DNA from: Ruminococcaceae bacterium YAD3003
Lineage (GTDB): Bacteria; Bacillota; Clostridia; Saccharofermentanales; Saccharofermentanaceae
Assembly (NCBI GenBank): GCA_900107185.1
Contig: FNPA01000002.1
Coordinates: 62,001-126,000 of the forward strand
Direction: 5' to 3'
Length of the DNA: 64,000 nt
The notes under the pieces were generated by a model. The model was not told where the DNA came from. It saw only the letters and a list, made by a program, of their open reading frames with translations, and made no database searches. Each line of letters starts with the position of its first letter. The first letter of the stretch is position 1. Shown in pieces: positions 8,376 to 18,276 of this stretch. Position numbers and translations under genes: made by a program.

Positions 8376-10145
8376 ATGGACACAAATTTAATCAGCAGCT
8401 TGATTGATGAGAAGGTCTTTGGCGTCTGGTTCCTGATCGGCGCAGCATTGGTCTTCTGGATGCAGGCAGGATTCGCGATGGTCGAGTGCGGCTTTGCAAG
8501 AGCGAAGAACGCAGGAAACATCATCATGAAGAACCTCATGGATTTCTGCATCGGTACAGTGGTATTTATCGTAATCGGTTTCGGTTTATTCCTTGGCGAA
8601 GACATGCTTATGGGATTCATGGGTAAACCTAACATTGATATATTTACAAATTACGCAACTTTTGACTGGTCTAACTTCGTATTCAACCTCGTATTCTGCG
8701 CAACAACAGCTACGATCGTTTCCGGAGCTATGGCAGAGAGAACAAGATTCCTCTCTTACTGCGTTTATTCCGCAGTCATCTCAGCAGTCATCTATCCTAT
8801 TGAGGCTCACTGGACATGGGGCGGCGGCTGGCTTGCAACAATGGGCTTCCATGATTTCGCAGGTTCTAACTGCATCCACATGGTAGGTGGTATCTCTGCT
8901 CTTATCGGTGCCGCAATCCTCGGACCCCGTATCGGTAAGTTCGTTAAGGATAAGTCAGGTAAGGTAACAAAGGTTAATGCATTCCCCGGCCACAACATTC
9001 CTATGGGTGCTCTCGGTGTATTCATTCTCTGGCTTGGTTGGTATGGATTCAACGGTGCTGCATGCACAGATATGGCTCAGCTCGGTTCTGTATTCGTAAC
9101 AACAACAATCGCACCTGCGATCGCAACAGTTGTCTGTATGATCTTCACATGGATCAAGTATGGTAAGCCGGATGTTTCAATGTGTCTCAACGCTTCACTC
9201 GCTGGACTCGTTGCAATCACAGCTCCCTGCGACGTAACAGATGCTCTTGGCGCATCAATCATCGGTGCTGTTTCAGGCGTACTCGTAGTATTCGGTGTAT
9301 GGTTCCTTGATAACGTATTGAGAGTTGACGACCCTGTTGGTGCAGTTGCAGTACATATGATGAATGGTATCTGGGGTACGATCGCAGTCGGTCTCTTCGC
9401 AACAGACACAGCTCCTGCTTACTCTATTGTTGATGCTGCAGGCAACACAATGACAGGTTTGTTCTATGGCGGCGGAGTTAAGCTCCTCGGAATCCAGCTC
9501 TTAGGTATGGGCGCTACAGCTGCTTGGACAGCAATTACTATCACAATCACATTCCTTATCATCAAGGCTATCTTCGGTCTCAGAGCTTCTGAGGAAGAAG
9601 AGCTCACAGGTCTTGACGTTACAGAGCACGGTCTTGCAAGTGCTTACTCAGGTTTCTCACTCATGGACGTTTCAGGCGCAATGATGGAAGAGAACGAGAA
9701 TACTGATCTTGGTACAGCTGAATATGCTGAAGCTTCCGAAGCTCAGAAGAATGCAGCAGTCAAGGTTGCAGTTGCTCCCGAACTCGATACAGGTATGCAT
9801 AAGGTTGTTATCATCGCTAAGCTTTCACGTTATGACAAGCTCAGAAAGGCAATGAACGATCTCGGTGTAACCGGAATGACAGTAACTCAGGTTATGGGCT
9901 GCGGCATCCAGAAGGGTGCAGGCGAGAAGTACAGAGGTGTCGAGGTTGACGCTACACTCCTTCCTAAGATCAAGGTTGAAGTTGTCGTATCCAAGATCCC
10001 TGTAGATAAGGTTATCGAAAAGGCAAAGGAAGTTCTTTATACAGGACATATCGGTGATGGTAAGATCTTCGTTTACAACGTAGGCAAGGTCGTTAAGATC
10101 CGTACCGGTGAAGAAAACTACGCTGCTTTGCAGGACGTAGAGTAA
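8376..10145 (+). CDS. amt: Ammonium transporter with C-terminal PII domain (Amt-GlnK fusion)
   Basis: 589 residues. Residues 1-430 are an eleven-helix Amt channel with the conserved twin histidines H168 (CIHMVGG) and H327 (AVHMMNG). After a linker, residues 474-589 are a complete PII signalling domain (KLSRYDKLRKAMNDLGVTGMTVTQV to GKIFVYNVGKVVKIRTGE). In free PII proteins of enterobacteria Tyr51 of the T-loop is uridylylated; here the aligned position in YRGVEVDATLLPK is Val, so that modification cannot occur, while the ATP/2-oxoglutarate-binding framework looks intact. The fusion probably gates its own channel. The ATG at 8376 follows GGAGGAGGAG; an in-frame TTG at 8325 lies inside the control box and is rejected. 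glnN follows after 32 bp. Confidence 0.95.
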   Translation: MDTNLISSLIDEKVFGVWFLIGAALVFWMQAGFAMVECGFARAKNAGNIIMKNLMDFCIGTVVFIVIGFGLFLGEDMLMGFMGKPNIDIFTNYATFDWSNFVFNLVFCATTATIVSGAMAERTRFLSYCVYSAVISAVIYPIEAHWTWGGGWLATMGFHDFAGSNCIHMVGGISALIGAAILGPRIGKFVKDKSGKVTKVNAFPGHNIPMGALGVFILWLGWYGFNGAACTDMAQLGSVFVTTTIAPAIATVVCMIFTWIKYGKPDVSMCLNASLAGLVAITAPCDVTDALGASIIGAVSGVLVVFGVWFLDNVLRVDDPVGAVAVHMMNGIWGTIAVGLFATDTAPAYSIVDAAGNTMTGLFYGGGVKLLGIQLLGMGATAAWTAITITITFLIIKAIFGLRASEEEELTGLDVTEHGLASAYSGFSLMDVSGAMMEENENTDLGTAEYAEASEAQKNAAVKVAVAPELDTGMHKVVIIAKLSRYDKLRKAMNDLGVTGMTVTQVMGCGIQKGAGEKYRGVEVDATLLPKIKVEVVVSKIPVDKVIEKAKEVLYTGHIGDGKIFVYNVGKVVKIRTGEENYAALQDVE

Positions 10146-10177
10146 CAAGGTTTTTAAATTAAAGGAGGAATATATTT

Positions 10178-12280
10178 ATGGAAACGAGATCTGTACCGGA
10201 AATGTTCGGTGAAAACGTATTTGACGACAGAGTGATGAGAGCGGTTTTATCCGAAAAGGTTTATCAATCACTCAAGAAGACTATCGATGAGGGCGCTAAG
10301 CTTGATACCGAAGTCGCAGAACAAGTAGCAGCAGCTATGCGTGATTGGGCTATAGCTAAGGGCGCTACACACTTTACACACTGGTTCCAGCCTTTGACAG
10401 GCATTACGGCTGAGAAGCATGACTCATTTATTGAGCCTTCTCCCGACGGTGGTGTAATCATGGCATTCTCCGGTAAGAACCTCATCCAGGGTGAGCCTGA
10501 CGCTTCATCATTCCCGACCGGTGGCATCAGAGCTACTTTCGAGGCGAGAGGATATACAGCATGGGATCCTACTTCTTATGCATTCATCAAGGATAAGACA
10601 CTTTGCATTCCTACAGCATTCTGCTCTTACACTGGTGAGGCTCTTGATAAGAAAACACCTTTGCTCAGATCAATGGAAGCTCTTAACAAGCAAGCACTCC
10701 GTATCCTCAAACTCTTCGGAAATGAAGATGCAAAGTATGTTCATACATCAGTTGGTCCTGAGCAGGAATACTTCCTTATCACAAAGGAAATGTATGATAA
10801 GCGTCCTGACATCAAGTACACAGGCAGAACACTGTTCGGTGCCAAGGCTCCCAAGGGACAGGAAATGGATGACCATTATTTTGGTGTAATCAAGCCCAGA
10901 GTACAGGAGTTCATGAACGATCTCAACCAGGAACTCTGGAAGCTCGGAATCCTTGCAAAGACAGAGCACAACGAAGTTGCACCCGCACAGCACGAGCTCG
11001 CTCCGATCTATTCTTCAACAAACCTTGCTACTGACCAGAACCAGCTCATGATGGAGATCATGCAAAAGGTTGCTGCACGTCATGGCCTGGTATGCCTCCT
11101 CCACGAGAAGCCTTTCGCAGGTGTAAACGGTTCAGGCAAGCACAATAACTGGTCAATGGCTACAGATACAGGAATCAATCTCCTTTCACCCGGAGCAACA
11201 CCTTATGAGAACGCCCAGTTCCTGCTCTTCCTCTGCGCAGTGATCAAGGCAGTTGATGATTATCAGGATCTTCTCCGTCTCGCAGTTGCTACAGCAGGTA
11301 ACGACCACAGACTCGGTGCTAATGAGGCTCCTCCGGCAATCATCTCAATCTTCCTCGGTGATGAGCTGTCTGCAATTCTTGATGCTATCGAGAATGACAA
11401 GCCTTACGAGGGCGCAGAGAAGAAGATCATGAAGCTCGGTGTTGATGTACTCCCACGTTTTGCACGCGATACAACTGACCGTAACAGAACTTCACCTTTT
11501 GCTTTTACAGGCAACAAGTTCGAGTTTAGAAGCCTTGGTTCTTCCAACAGTATTGCCTGCGCTAACATCATGCTCAATTCAGCAGTTGCTGAATCTTTGA
11601 AGATTTATGCAGACAGACTCGAGGGTGCTGAAGATTTCGAGACAGTACTCCACGATATGATCAAGAAGACTATCAAGGATCACAAGAGAATCCTCTTCAA
11701 CGGCAACGGATATGACGATGCCTGGGTCAAGGAAGCTACAGAAGTCAGAGGTCTCTCAAACTACAAGACAACACCTGACTGTATGCCTCATTTGCTCGAT
11801 GAGAAGAACGTTAAGATGCTCACATCACACAAGGTCTTCACAGAAGCAGAGCTCAAGTCCAGAGTTGAGATTATGCTCGAGAACTACAGTAAGTCAGTTC
11901 TTATCGAAGCTAATACAATGCTCGAGATGAGTAGAAGAATGATCCTTCCTGCAATCGAGTGCTATGAGACTAAACTCGCTGGCGCAGTTGCAGCAAAGAA
12001 GGCCGTATCTCCTTCCGCAGCATGTGTATATGAAGGTGATATCATCGCTAAGCTCTCAGACCTCGCAGATAAGGTTTACTCAGGAGCTAATGATCTTGAG
12101 AAGGCAATCGGCGTAGCAAACGGCGAATCGGATATCATCAAGGAGAGCCTCTCCATTAAGGATAACGTCATCACAGCGATGAACGATGTCCGTAAGGCAG
12201 CAGATGAAGCAGAGACATATGTATCCAAGGAATGCTGGCCGCTTCCTTCATACGGTGATTTGCTCTTCAGTGTAAAATAA
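10178..12280 (+). CDS. glnN: Glutamine synthetase type III
   Basis: 700 residues, the length of GSIII (GlnN), much longer than GSI (about 450). It makes glutamine from glutamate, ammonia and ATP. Family marks: [10 protein letters not shown] and [12 protein letters not shown] for metal and glutamate binding, [28 protein letters not shown], and [20 protein letters not shown]. It follows amt by 32 bp with an AAAGGAGG site and ends at a strong terminator, so it is probably transcribed from the amt control box. With gltBD it completes the GS-GOGAT cycle. It has no adenylylation loop of the GSI-beta type, as expected for GSIII. Confidence 0.97.
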   Translation: METRSVPEMFGENVFDDRVMRAVLSEKVYQSLKKTIDEGAKLDTEVAEQVAAAMRDWAIAKGATHFTHWFQPLTGITAEKHDSFIEPSPDGGVIMAFSGKNLIQGEPDASSFPTGGIRATFEARGYTAWDPTSYAFIKDKTLCIPTAFCSYTGEALDKKTPLLRSMEALNKQALRILKLFGNEDAKYVHTSVGPEQEYFLITKEMYDKRPDIKYTGRTLFGAKAPKGQEMDDHYFGVIKPRVQEFMNDLNQELWKLGILAKTEHNEVAPAQHELAPIYSSTNLATDQNQLMMEIMQKVAARHGLVCLLHEKPFAGVNGSGKHNNWSMATDTGINLLSPGATPYENAQFLLFLCAVIKAVDDYQDLLRLAVATAGNDHRLGANEAPPAIISIFLGDELSAILDAIENDKPYEGAEKKIMKLGVDVLPRFARDTTDRNRTSPFAFTGNKFEFRSLGSSNSIACANIMLNSAVAESLKIYADRLEGAEDFETVLHDMIKKTIKDHKRILFNGNGYDDAWVKEATEVRGLSNYKTTPDCMPHLLDEKNVKMLTSHKVFTEAELKSRVEIMLENYSKSVLIEANTMLEMSRRMILPAIECYETKLAGAVAAKKAVSPSAACVYEGDIIAKLSDLADKVYSGANDLEKAIGVANGESDIIKESLSIKDNVITAMNDVRKAADEAETYVSKECWPLPSYGDLLFSVK

Positions 12281-12302
12281 CAGATCCTCATATTCCACCC
12301 AA

Positions 12303-12350
12303 CTAAGTAACCCCTGAGGCCTTCGGGCCTTGGGGATTACTTAGATTTTT
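12303..12350 (+). terminator. Intrinsic terminator after glnN
   Basis: Long stem CTAAGTAA-CCCC-(T)GAGGCC / GGCCTT-GGGG-ATTACTTAG around a TTCG tetraloop, then ATTTTT. A very stable hairpin that ends the amt-glnN unit 35 bp before pyrG. Confidence 0.92.
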
Positions 12351-12382
12351 GTATTATGAAATTTATAGAAAAGAGATGATAG

Positions 12383-13978
<1,596 letters not shown>

Positions 13979-14016
13979 AATATTACGCCCTGTTAAATGG
14001 TAAATGATATAATAGT

Positions 14017-14050
14017 CCTGTCTGAGATTTCAGACAGGATTATTTTCTTT
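14017..14050 (+). terminator. Intrinsic terminator after pyrG
   Basis: CCTGTCTGA - GATT - TCAGACAGG (14017-14025, 14030-14038) followed by ATTATTTTCTTTT. A TATAAT at 14008-14013 immediately before it has no good -35 and is not called a promoter. Confidence 0.85.
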
Positions 14051-14073
14051 TGAGAATAGGGTGGATGGATTAA

Positions 14074-14436
14074 ATGAAGAAGTGGTATGACGAAGAGTAC
14101 GAATTCACTGTAGAGGTTACAGGTTATCTTCACGGTGATAAGACTGAGAGATATTGCCGTAACGGTGAAGAAATAGGTGATAAGTATACCTGTACTTACG
14201 GATGTCCCGTTAATCAGGATGGATACGGCATATGTTCCAAGACAATGATGATGCTTTATCCTCTGATGGAAGCCGTAAGAAGCGGCGGTGATCTCGAGAA
14301 TTTAGGCGGAGACAGTAAATATACAAAGACTGTTGTTTGTCCTGACGGCTGCGTTATCTTCAAATTAACTGCCAAGCCTTTGGGAAATGAGAACTTCCAT
14401 AAAGGCGGATTCTGGGATTATCCGGATGCTACCTGA
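14074..14436 (+). CDS. TIGR04076-type small cysteine-rich protein
   Basis: 120 residues. The pattern resembles the TIGR04076 family: an N-terminal beta-rich start (EFTVEVTGYLHG), an internal GDKYTCTYGCPVN, a helical core CSKTMMMLYPLMEAVRSGGDL and a late CPDGCVIFKLTAKPLG. The family is widespread in anaerobes and has no established function; its conserved cysteines suggest metal or redox binding. It lies 30 bp before the zinc-ribbon membrane protein and is probably co-transcribed with it. Start supported by a GGGTGG site. Confidence 0.75.
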   Translation: MKKWYDEEYEFTVEVTGYLHGDKTERYCRNGEEIGDKYTCTYGCPVNQDGYGICSKTMMMLYPLMEAVRSGGDLENLGGDSKYTKTVVCPDGCVIFKLTAKPLGNENFHKGGFWDYPDAT

Positions 14437-14465
14437 AGTTTTGTTTTGATAAGGGAGTTGATTAA

Positions 14466-15908
14466 ATGTCTTTGTGGAATACCAGACCATTAAATACTGC
14501 AGGAAAGGATCCTTTCGGACAAAATCAAGGAGCAGGCGGCAATGAACGTCTGACTGCTGATTCTGCGAAGTGTCCTTCCTGTGGTTCCAACATCACATAT
14601 GAACCTGAATTAGGCTCCATGATCTGCCGCAACTGCGGTAACGTTTATTCAGCTGACACGCTCGAACTGTTGGGTTCTTTTGGTTTTGAAAAAGAACACG
14701 ATTACGTCGGCGACGGCGAAATGTCTGAAGAAGATAAGAAGCGCCATGAGATCGTCTGCAACAGCTGTGGAGCGGCATTGGTAACAGATGAGAATACAAT
14801 GTCTACCATGTGCCCGTTCTGTGGTTCTCCTGCGCTCATTACAAGAAGAATGAGCCGTGAGTTTAAACCTGATTACATTGTTCCGTTTAAGATAGATAAA
14901 GACGAAGCACAGAAGATAATGAAGGATTGGCTCGCGAGCAGAAAATATACACCAAGAGGATTTAATACCAAGAGCCGTCTGAGCAAAATGACTGCTCTGT
15001 ATGTTCCTTTCTGGCTTCTTGACTGTTGTGTTAAAACAGAACTGTCAGGTACGGGCAAGATGATAAGCGGTCTTACCACGACAATATACGAAGTTAATTC
15101 AACCATTAAGTACTATGTCAAAGGGGTACCTTTCGATGCTTCATTAAGTATTGCAAATAAACTAATGGAAGCAGTTGAACCATTTGATTACAGCGAGATG
15201 GTTAAGTTCGAGAGTAAATATCTTCAGGGATTCTATGCTGATAAGTATGACCAGCTGCCGACAGAGATGACGGAGAGAATGATGAGAAGAGTCGATAAAT
15301 ACTCTCGTTCTGAAACTGAACTTATAGCCAAAAAATACTCTGAGTACGAGGAGAGACCTGAGAAGACTTTAAGTCTGTTAAGTGATATCAGTATTAAATA
15401 TTGTCTGCTTCCTGTATGGTTCATGACCGTTGAATTCGACGGCAGACAGTATCAGTTTGCGGTTAACGGACAGACGGGTGAAGCCAGCGGACAGGTGCCT
15501 ACATCGGCAAGAGCTGATCTGTCCGAGAAATTAAATAACAGATTTAGCAAGTTCTCAAAAGCTATTCCGTTATTTGTAATGCTGGTTTGCGGTTTCTTTT
15601 TGTATACTGCGACACAGTCTGATTCCATAAGTGTCCTTAATACGATATTCGTATTCTTCCTGATTATATGTGAACTTCTTGCGTTCGGATTCATTATGTT
15701 TACGAAGATATTAGGAATTACAAGGGCAGTAAAACCGCGCCAGTCTGCTTATGAAGCAAATGATTTCGATGAGGATCCCGGTCTTGACTGTTATTTTGAT
15801 TCAAAACGTCATGCCGATATCCAGGTAAACGAGATGATGCTGCGCCATATCGTTAAGATAACCGATGAGAACGGCAACGTTATCAACGAGCATTCTGTTG
15901 AGGTATAA
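14466..15908 (+). CDS. TFIIB-type zinc-ribbon membrane protein
   Basis: 480 residues. Two zinc ribbons lie at the N-terminus (CPSCGSN...CRNCGN about residues 38-58, and CNSCGAA...CPFCGSP about 98-120). A long cytoplasmic domain follows (PDYIVPFKIDKDEAQKIMKDW, YVPFWLLDCCV), then the block LPVWFMTVEFDGRQYQFAVN also found in the protein at the left window edge. Two hydrophobic helices lie at about 365-415. It is a paralog of the 1-681 product; both lie near the nitrogen genes. Function unknown. The AAGGGAG site supports the start. It converges on the Rrf2 gene with a gap of only 12 bp and no visible terminator. Confidence 0.8.
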   Translation: MSLWNTRPLNTAGKDPFGQNQGAGGNERLTADSAKCPSCGSNITYEPELGSMICRNCGNVYSADTLELLGSFGFEKEHDYVGDGEMSEEDKKRHEIVCNSCGAALVTDENTMSTMCPFCGSPALITRRMSREFKPDYIVPFKIDKDEAQKIMKDWLASRKYTPRGFNTKSRLSKMTALYVPFWLLDCCVKTELSGTGKMISGLTTTIYEVNSTIKYYVKGVPFDASLSIANKLMEAVEPFDYSEMVKFESKYLQGFYADKYDQLPTEMTERMMRRVDKYSRSETELIAKKYSEYEERPEKTLSLLSDISIKYCLLPVWFMTVEFDGRQYQFAVNGQTGEASGQVPTSARADLSEKLNNRFSKFSKAIPLFVMLVCGFFLYTATQSDSISVLNTIFVFFLIICELLAFGFIMFTKILGITRAVKPRQSAYEANDFDEDPGLDCYFDSKRHADIQVNEMMLRHIVKITDENGNVINEHSVEV

Positions 15909-15920
15909 ACAGGCGGGTTA

Positions 15921-16316
15921 TCAGAGCAGGCTCTTTAATGTTCTCCCGTAGAAGTAATCGTGTATTATGCCGTCGAATTCTTCCCACATCGGAAGAGTTT
16001 CGCATTTCTTCTTCCTGGGACATTCGTAAGCATTGTCTGCCAGGCAGGCGACAGAAGACATAGTTCCTTCCATGAGAGTTAAGATCTCGCCAACAGTATA
16101 TTCTTCAGGTTTTCTGATGAGCTTGTAACCGCCACCTTTACCGCTTGAACCGACAATAAGTTTGCCTTCTACCATTCTCTTTACGATTATCTCCAGGTAT
16201 TTCTTGGAGATTTCCTGGCGTTCCGCAATATCTTTGAGAGGTATGAAGTTACCATTGTCGTTCCTGGCAAGGTCGATCATTACTCTTAATCCGTATCTGC
16301 CTTTTGTTGAAATCAT
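15921..16316 (-). CDS. Rrf2-family regulator, IscR-like
   Basis: 131 residues. The winged helix (ISTKGRYGLRVMIDLARN, DIAERQEISKKYLEIIVKRM, VGSSGKGGGYKL) is typical of Rrf2. Three cysteines, C91, C99 and C105 (C-x7-C-x5-C), lie where IscR binds its 2Fe-2S cluster, unlike CymR of Bacillus, which lacks them. It is divergent from iscS-iscU. Palindromes CCTA-N9-TAGG overlap its own -10 (16341-16357) and the -35 of iscS, of the mccBA-metNI operon and of the metQ operon, so it is inferred to be an autorepressor linking Fe-S status to cysteine supply. Which ligand it senses is not shown by the sequence. Confidence 0.9.
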   Translation of the reverse strand: MISTKGRYGLRVMIDLARNDNGNFIPLKDIAERQEISKKYLEIIVKRMVEGKLIVGSSGKGGGYKLIRKPEEYTVGEILTLMEGTMSSVACLADNAYECPRKKKCETLPMWEEFDGIIHDYFYGRTLKSLL

Positions 16317-16340
16317 ATATATTCTCCCTGCGAAAGTTTA

Positions 16341-16382
16341 CCTATTATAACAGTAGGAAATAAACTTTTTCAATAGCAATAA
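16341..16382 (-). promoter_or_regulatory. Rrf2 gene promoter with autoregulatory operator
   Basis: On the minus strand TTGAAA, an 18-bp spacer and TATAAT form a good sigma-A promoter. The palindrome CCTA-TTATAACAG-TAGG (16341-16357) covers the -10, so a bound regulator would block its own transcription. Confidence 0.8.
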
Positions 16383-16415
16383 CCTATTGACATAGTAGGG
16401 AATAGGGATTAAGAT
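16383..16415 (+). promoter_or_regulatory. iscS-iscU promoter with CCTA-N9-TAGG operator
   Basis: -35 TTGACA (16387-16392), 17-bp spacer, -10 TAAGAT (16410-16415). Operator CCTATTGACATAGTAGG (16383-16399) encloses the -35. The same 17-mer recurs exactly at 18034 and 23646. Confidence 0.88.
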
Positions 16416-16446
16416 ATCGGCGTGAATTTTTGAGGAGGTGAAAGCC

Positions 16447-17631
16447 TTGATTTATGTAGACAATGCCGCTACTACAAAGATGAGCGAAGCGGCCATCCGG
16501 ACATTTACAGACCTTATTAGAGATACTTACGGAAATCCTTCCAGCCTCTATGAATTTGGCCAGCAGGCTAAAGATGTTTTAGAGCAGGCCAGAAGAGATG
16601 TAGCAGAAGCAATCGGTGCTCAGCCGAATGAGATCATTTTCACATCAGGCGGAAGTGAAGCTGATAACCAGGCAATTATGTCTGCTGCAAAGATTGGTGA
16701 GATCAGAGGAAAGAAGCACATCGTTTCAACTGCTTTCGAGCATCATGCTGTTCTTCATACCCTTAATAAGCTTAAGAAGCAGGGTTTTGAGATTACACTT
16801 CTTGATGTACATGAGAACGGTATTGTAAACGCTGCTGAAGTTGAAGCAGCTATCCGTGAAGATACTTGCCTCGTAACAATTATGTATGCCAATAATGAGA
16901 TCGGTACTATCCAGCCGATCAAAGAAATTGGTGAGGTATGCAGAAAGCATAATGTTACTTTCCATACCGATGCAGTTCAGGCAGTAGGCCACATCAAAGT
17001 TAATGTTATAGAAGATAATATTGATATGCTCTCAGCATCCGGACATAAGTTCCATGGCCCTAAGGGCGTAGGATTCCTCTATGTTAAGAAGGGTGTCGGA
17101 ATCTTCAGTCTTATTGAAGGCGGCGCTCAGGAGAAGGGTAAGCGTGCAGGTACAGAAAATGTTCCCGGTATTGCTTCAATGGCAGCTGCTCTTAAAGAAT
17201 CTGTTGCTAATCTCGATGCTTACAAAGCAAAGCTCACACCTGTAAGAGACAGGATTATTAAGGGCCTTTCAGAGATCCCTCACTCTGCTCTTAACGGAGA
17301 TGCAAACAATAGAGTTCCTTCCAATGTAAATTATTGTTTTGAAGGAATCGAAGGTGAGTCATTACTCCTTCTCTTAGATGATAAGGGAATCGCAGCATCT
17401 TCAGGCAGTGCGTGCACTTCAGGTTCATTAGATCCAAGCCACGTTTTACTCGCTATCGGCAGAGTACATGACGTAGCACACGGTTCACTCCGTATAAGTC
17501 TTGGTGAAGACATCACTGACGAGGACGTTGAGTACATAATCAAGTCTGTTAAAGAAGTAGTCGAATACTTAAGAGGATTCTCTCCTGTATGGCGTGATCT
17601 GGTTGCAGGCAAGAGAGATTTCATCCTGTAA
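16447..17631 (+). CDS. iscS: Cysteine desulfurase (IscS/NifS)
   Basis: 394 residues. A PLP enzyme that takes sulfur from cysteine for Fe-S cluster assembly. It opens with the family start MIYVDNAATTKMS; the PLP lysine is K201 in SGHKFHGPKG and the sulfur-carrying cysteine is C323 in SSGSACTSG. The start is set at the TTG codon at 16447, 9 bp after GAGGAGG; a GTG at 16438 would be too close to that site. iscU follows 11 bp later. Transcription is from the palindrome-covered promoter divergent from the Rrf2 gene, as in iscRSU systems. Confidence 0.95.
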   Translation: MIYVDNAATTKMSEAAIRTFTDLIRDTYGNPSSLYEFGQQAKDVLEQARRDVAEAIGAQPNEIIFTSGGSEADNQAIMSAAKIGEIRGKKHIVSTAFEHHAVLHTLNKLKKQGFEITLLDVHENGIVNAAEVEAAIREDTCLVTIMYANNEIGTIQPIKEIGEVCRKHNVTFHTDAVQAVGHIKVNVIEDNIDMLSASGHKFHGPKGVGFLYVKKGVGIFSLIEGGAQEKGKRAGTENVPGIASMAAALKESVANLDAYKAKLTPVRDRIIKGLSEIPHSALNGDANNRVPSNVNYCFEGIEGESLLLLLDDKGIAASSGSACTSGSLDPSHVLLAIGRVHDVAHGSLRISLGEDITDEDVEYIIKSVKEVVEYLRGFSPVWRDLVAGKRDFIL

Positions 17632-17642
17632 GGAGGTATAAC

Positions 17643-18023
17643 ATGGCTTTATATAGTGAAAAGGTAATGGATCATTTCAGAAATCCCAGAAACGTCGGCG
17701 TTATCGAGGATGCAAATGGTATTGGTGAGGTAGGTAATGCCAAGTGCGGAGACATCATGAAGATGTACCTTAAGATCGAAGACGGAATTGTCCAGGACGT
17801 TAAGTTCGAAACATTCGGATGCGGCAGTGCAATTGCGTCGAGTTCAATGGCTACTGAACTTATCAAGGGTAAGCCTGTAGAGGAAGCAAGAAAGCTCACA
17901 AACGAAGCGGTAGCTGAAGCATTGGACGGACTCCCGGACTATAAGATGCACTGTTCCGTATTGGCTCAGGAAGCTATTGAATCAGCTCTTAAAGACTATG
18001 AGAGCAGACAGGAACAAAAGTAA
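17643..18023 (+). CDS. iscU: Fe-S cluster scaffold protein (IscU/NifU N-terminal type)
   Basis: 126 residues, a single IscU domain. The cluster ligands are visible: Cys in GNAKCGD, Cys in FGCGSAIASSS and Cys in MHCSVLAQEA. The scaffold receives sulfur from IscS and builds 2Fe-2S or 4Fe-4S clusters. It is the second gene of the iscS operon (AAGGAGG site). No hscBA, fdx or iscA follows; the next element is another CCTA-N9-TAGG promoter after 10 bp, so the operon has just two genes. No clear terminator separates them. Confidence 0.95.
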   Translation: MALYSEKVMDHFRNPRNVGVIEDANGIGEVGNAKCGDIMKMYLKIEDGIVQDVKFETFGCGSAIASSSMATELIKGKPVEEARKLTNEAVAEALDGLPDYKMHCSVLAQEAIESALKDYESRQEQK

Positions 18024-18033
18024 ATTTCATAAA

Positions 18034-18066
18034 CCTATTGACATAGTAGGTAAATAGAAATATAAT
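18034..18066 (+). promoter_or_regulatory. mccBA-metNI operon promoter with Rrf2-type operator
   Basis: Near-consensus promoter: TTGACA (18038-18043), 17-bp spacer, TATAAT (18061-18066). The palindrome CCTATTGACATAGTAGG (18034-18050) covers the -35. Expected start of transcription is near 18073, 34 bp before the leader peptide. Confidence 0.9.
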
Positions 18067-18106
18067 CACCAACATATTTAAAAACCATCGAAAGGAGACA
18101 GTAATT

Positions 18107-18187
18107 ATGAAGTACATGTGTTGTTGTTGTATGAGCATCACACGGGCAATGGACAATTGCTGTCTTAATATGATTCGATGTAATTAG
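18107..18187 (+). CDS. Cysteine-rich leader peptide of the mccBA-metNI operon
   Basis: A 26-codon ORF with an AAAGGAG site and 7 cysteine codons: four in a row at codons 5-8, two at 18-19 and one at 25 (begins MKYMCCCCMSI). It lies between a sulfur-regulated promoter and an intrinsic terminator (18212-18248) and precedes mccB. This is the classic layout of a ribosome-stalling attenuator for cysteine: lack of charged tRNA-Cys should stall the ribosome at the CCCC run. A 5-nt segment CGGGC at 18143, starting 13 nt after the fourth Cys codon, can pair with GCCCG of the terminator's 5' arm. Coding status is inference from position and composition. Confidence 0.85.
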   Translation: MKYMCCCCMSITRAMDNCCLNMIRCN

Positions 18188-18211
18188 AATCATTTAAACT
18201 GTATGGTCTAT

Positions 18212-18248
18212 AAGCCCGGAGCTGAACTAAGCGCCGGGCTTTTTATTT
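18212..18248 (+). terminator. Attenuator terminator before mccB
   Basis: AAGCCCGG / CCGGGCTT (18212-18219, 18234-18241) followed by TTTTATTT. It sits inside the transcript, between the Cys-rich leader ORF and mccB, so it must be conditional for the operon to be expressed. A small hairpin ATGATTC/GAATCAT surrounds the leader stop codon. Confidence 0.88.
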
Positions 18249-18276
18249 CACAAGACATGATCGGGAGGAAAACAAA

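Noticed and set aside
14008-14013. TATAAT as promoter for the TIGR04076 gene
   Set aside because: No -35 at the right distance, and the transcript would begin inside the pyrG terminator hairpin.
18040-18276. T-box or SAM riboswitch before mccB
   Set aside because: No T-box AGGGTGGNACCGCG element, specifier stem or S-box core was found; the Cys leader ORF explains the terminator better.
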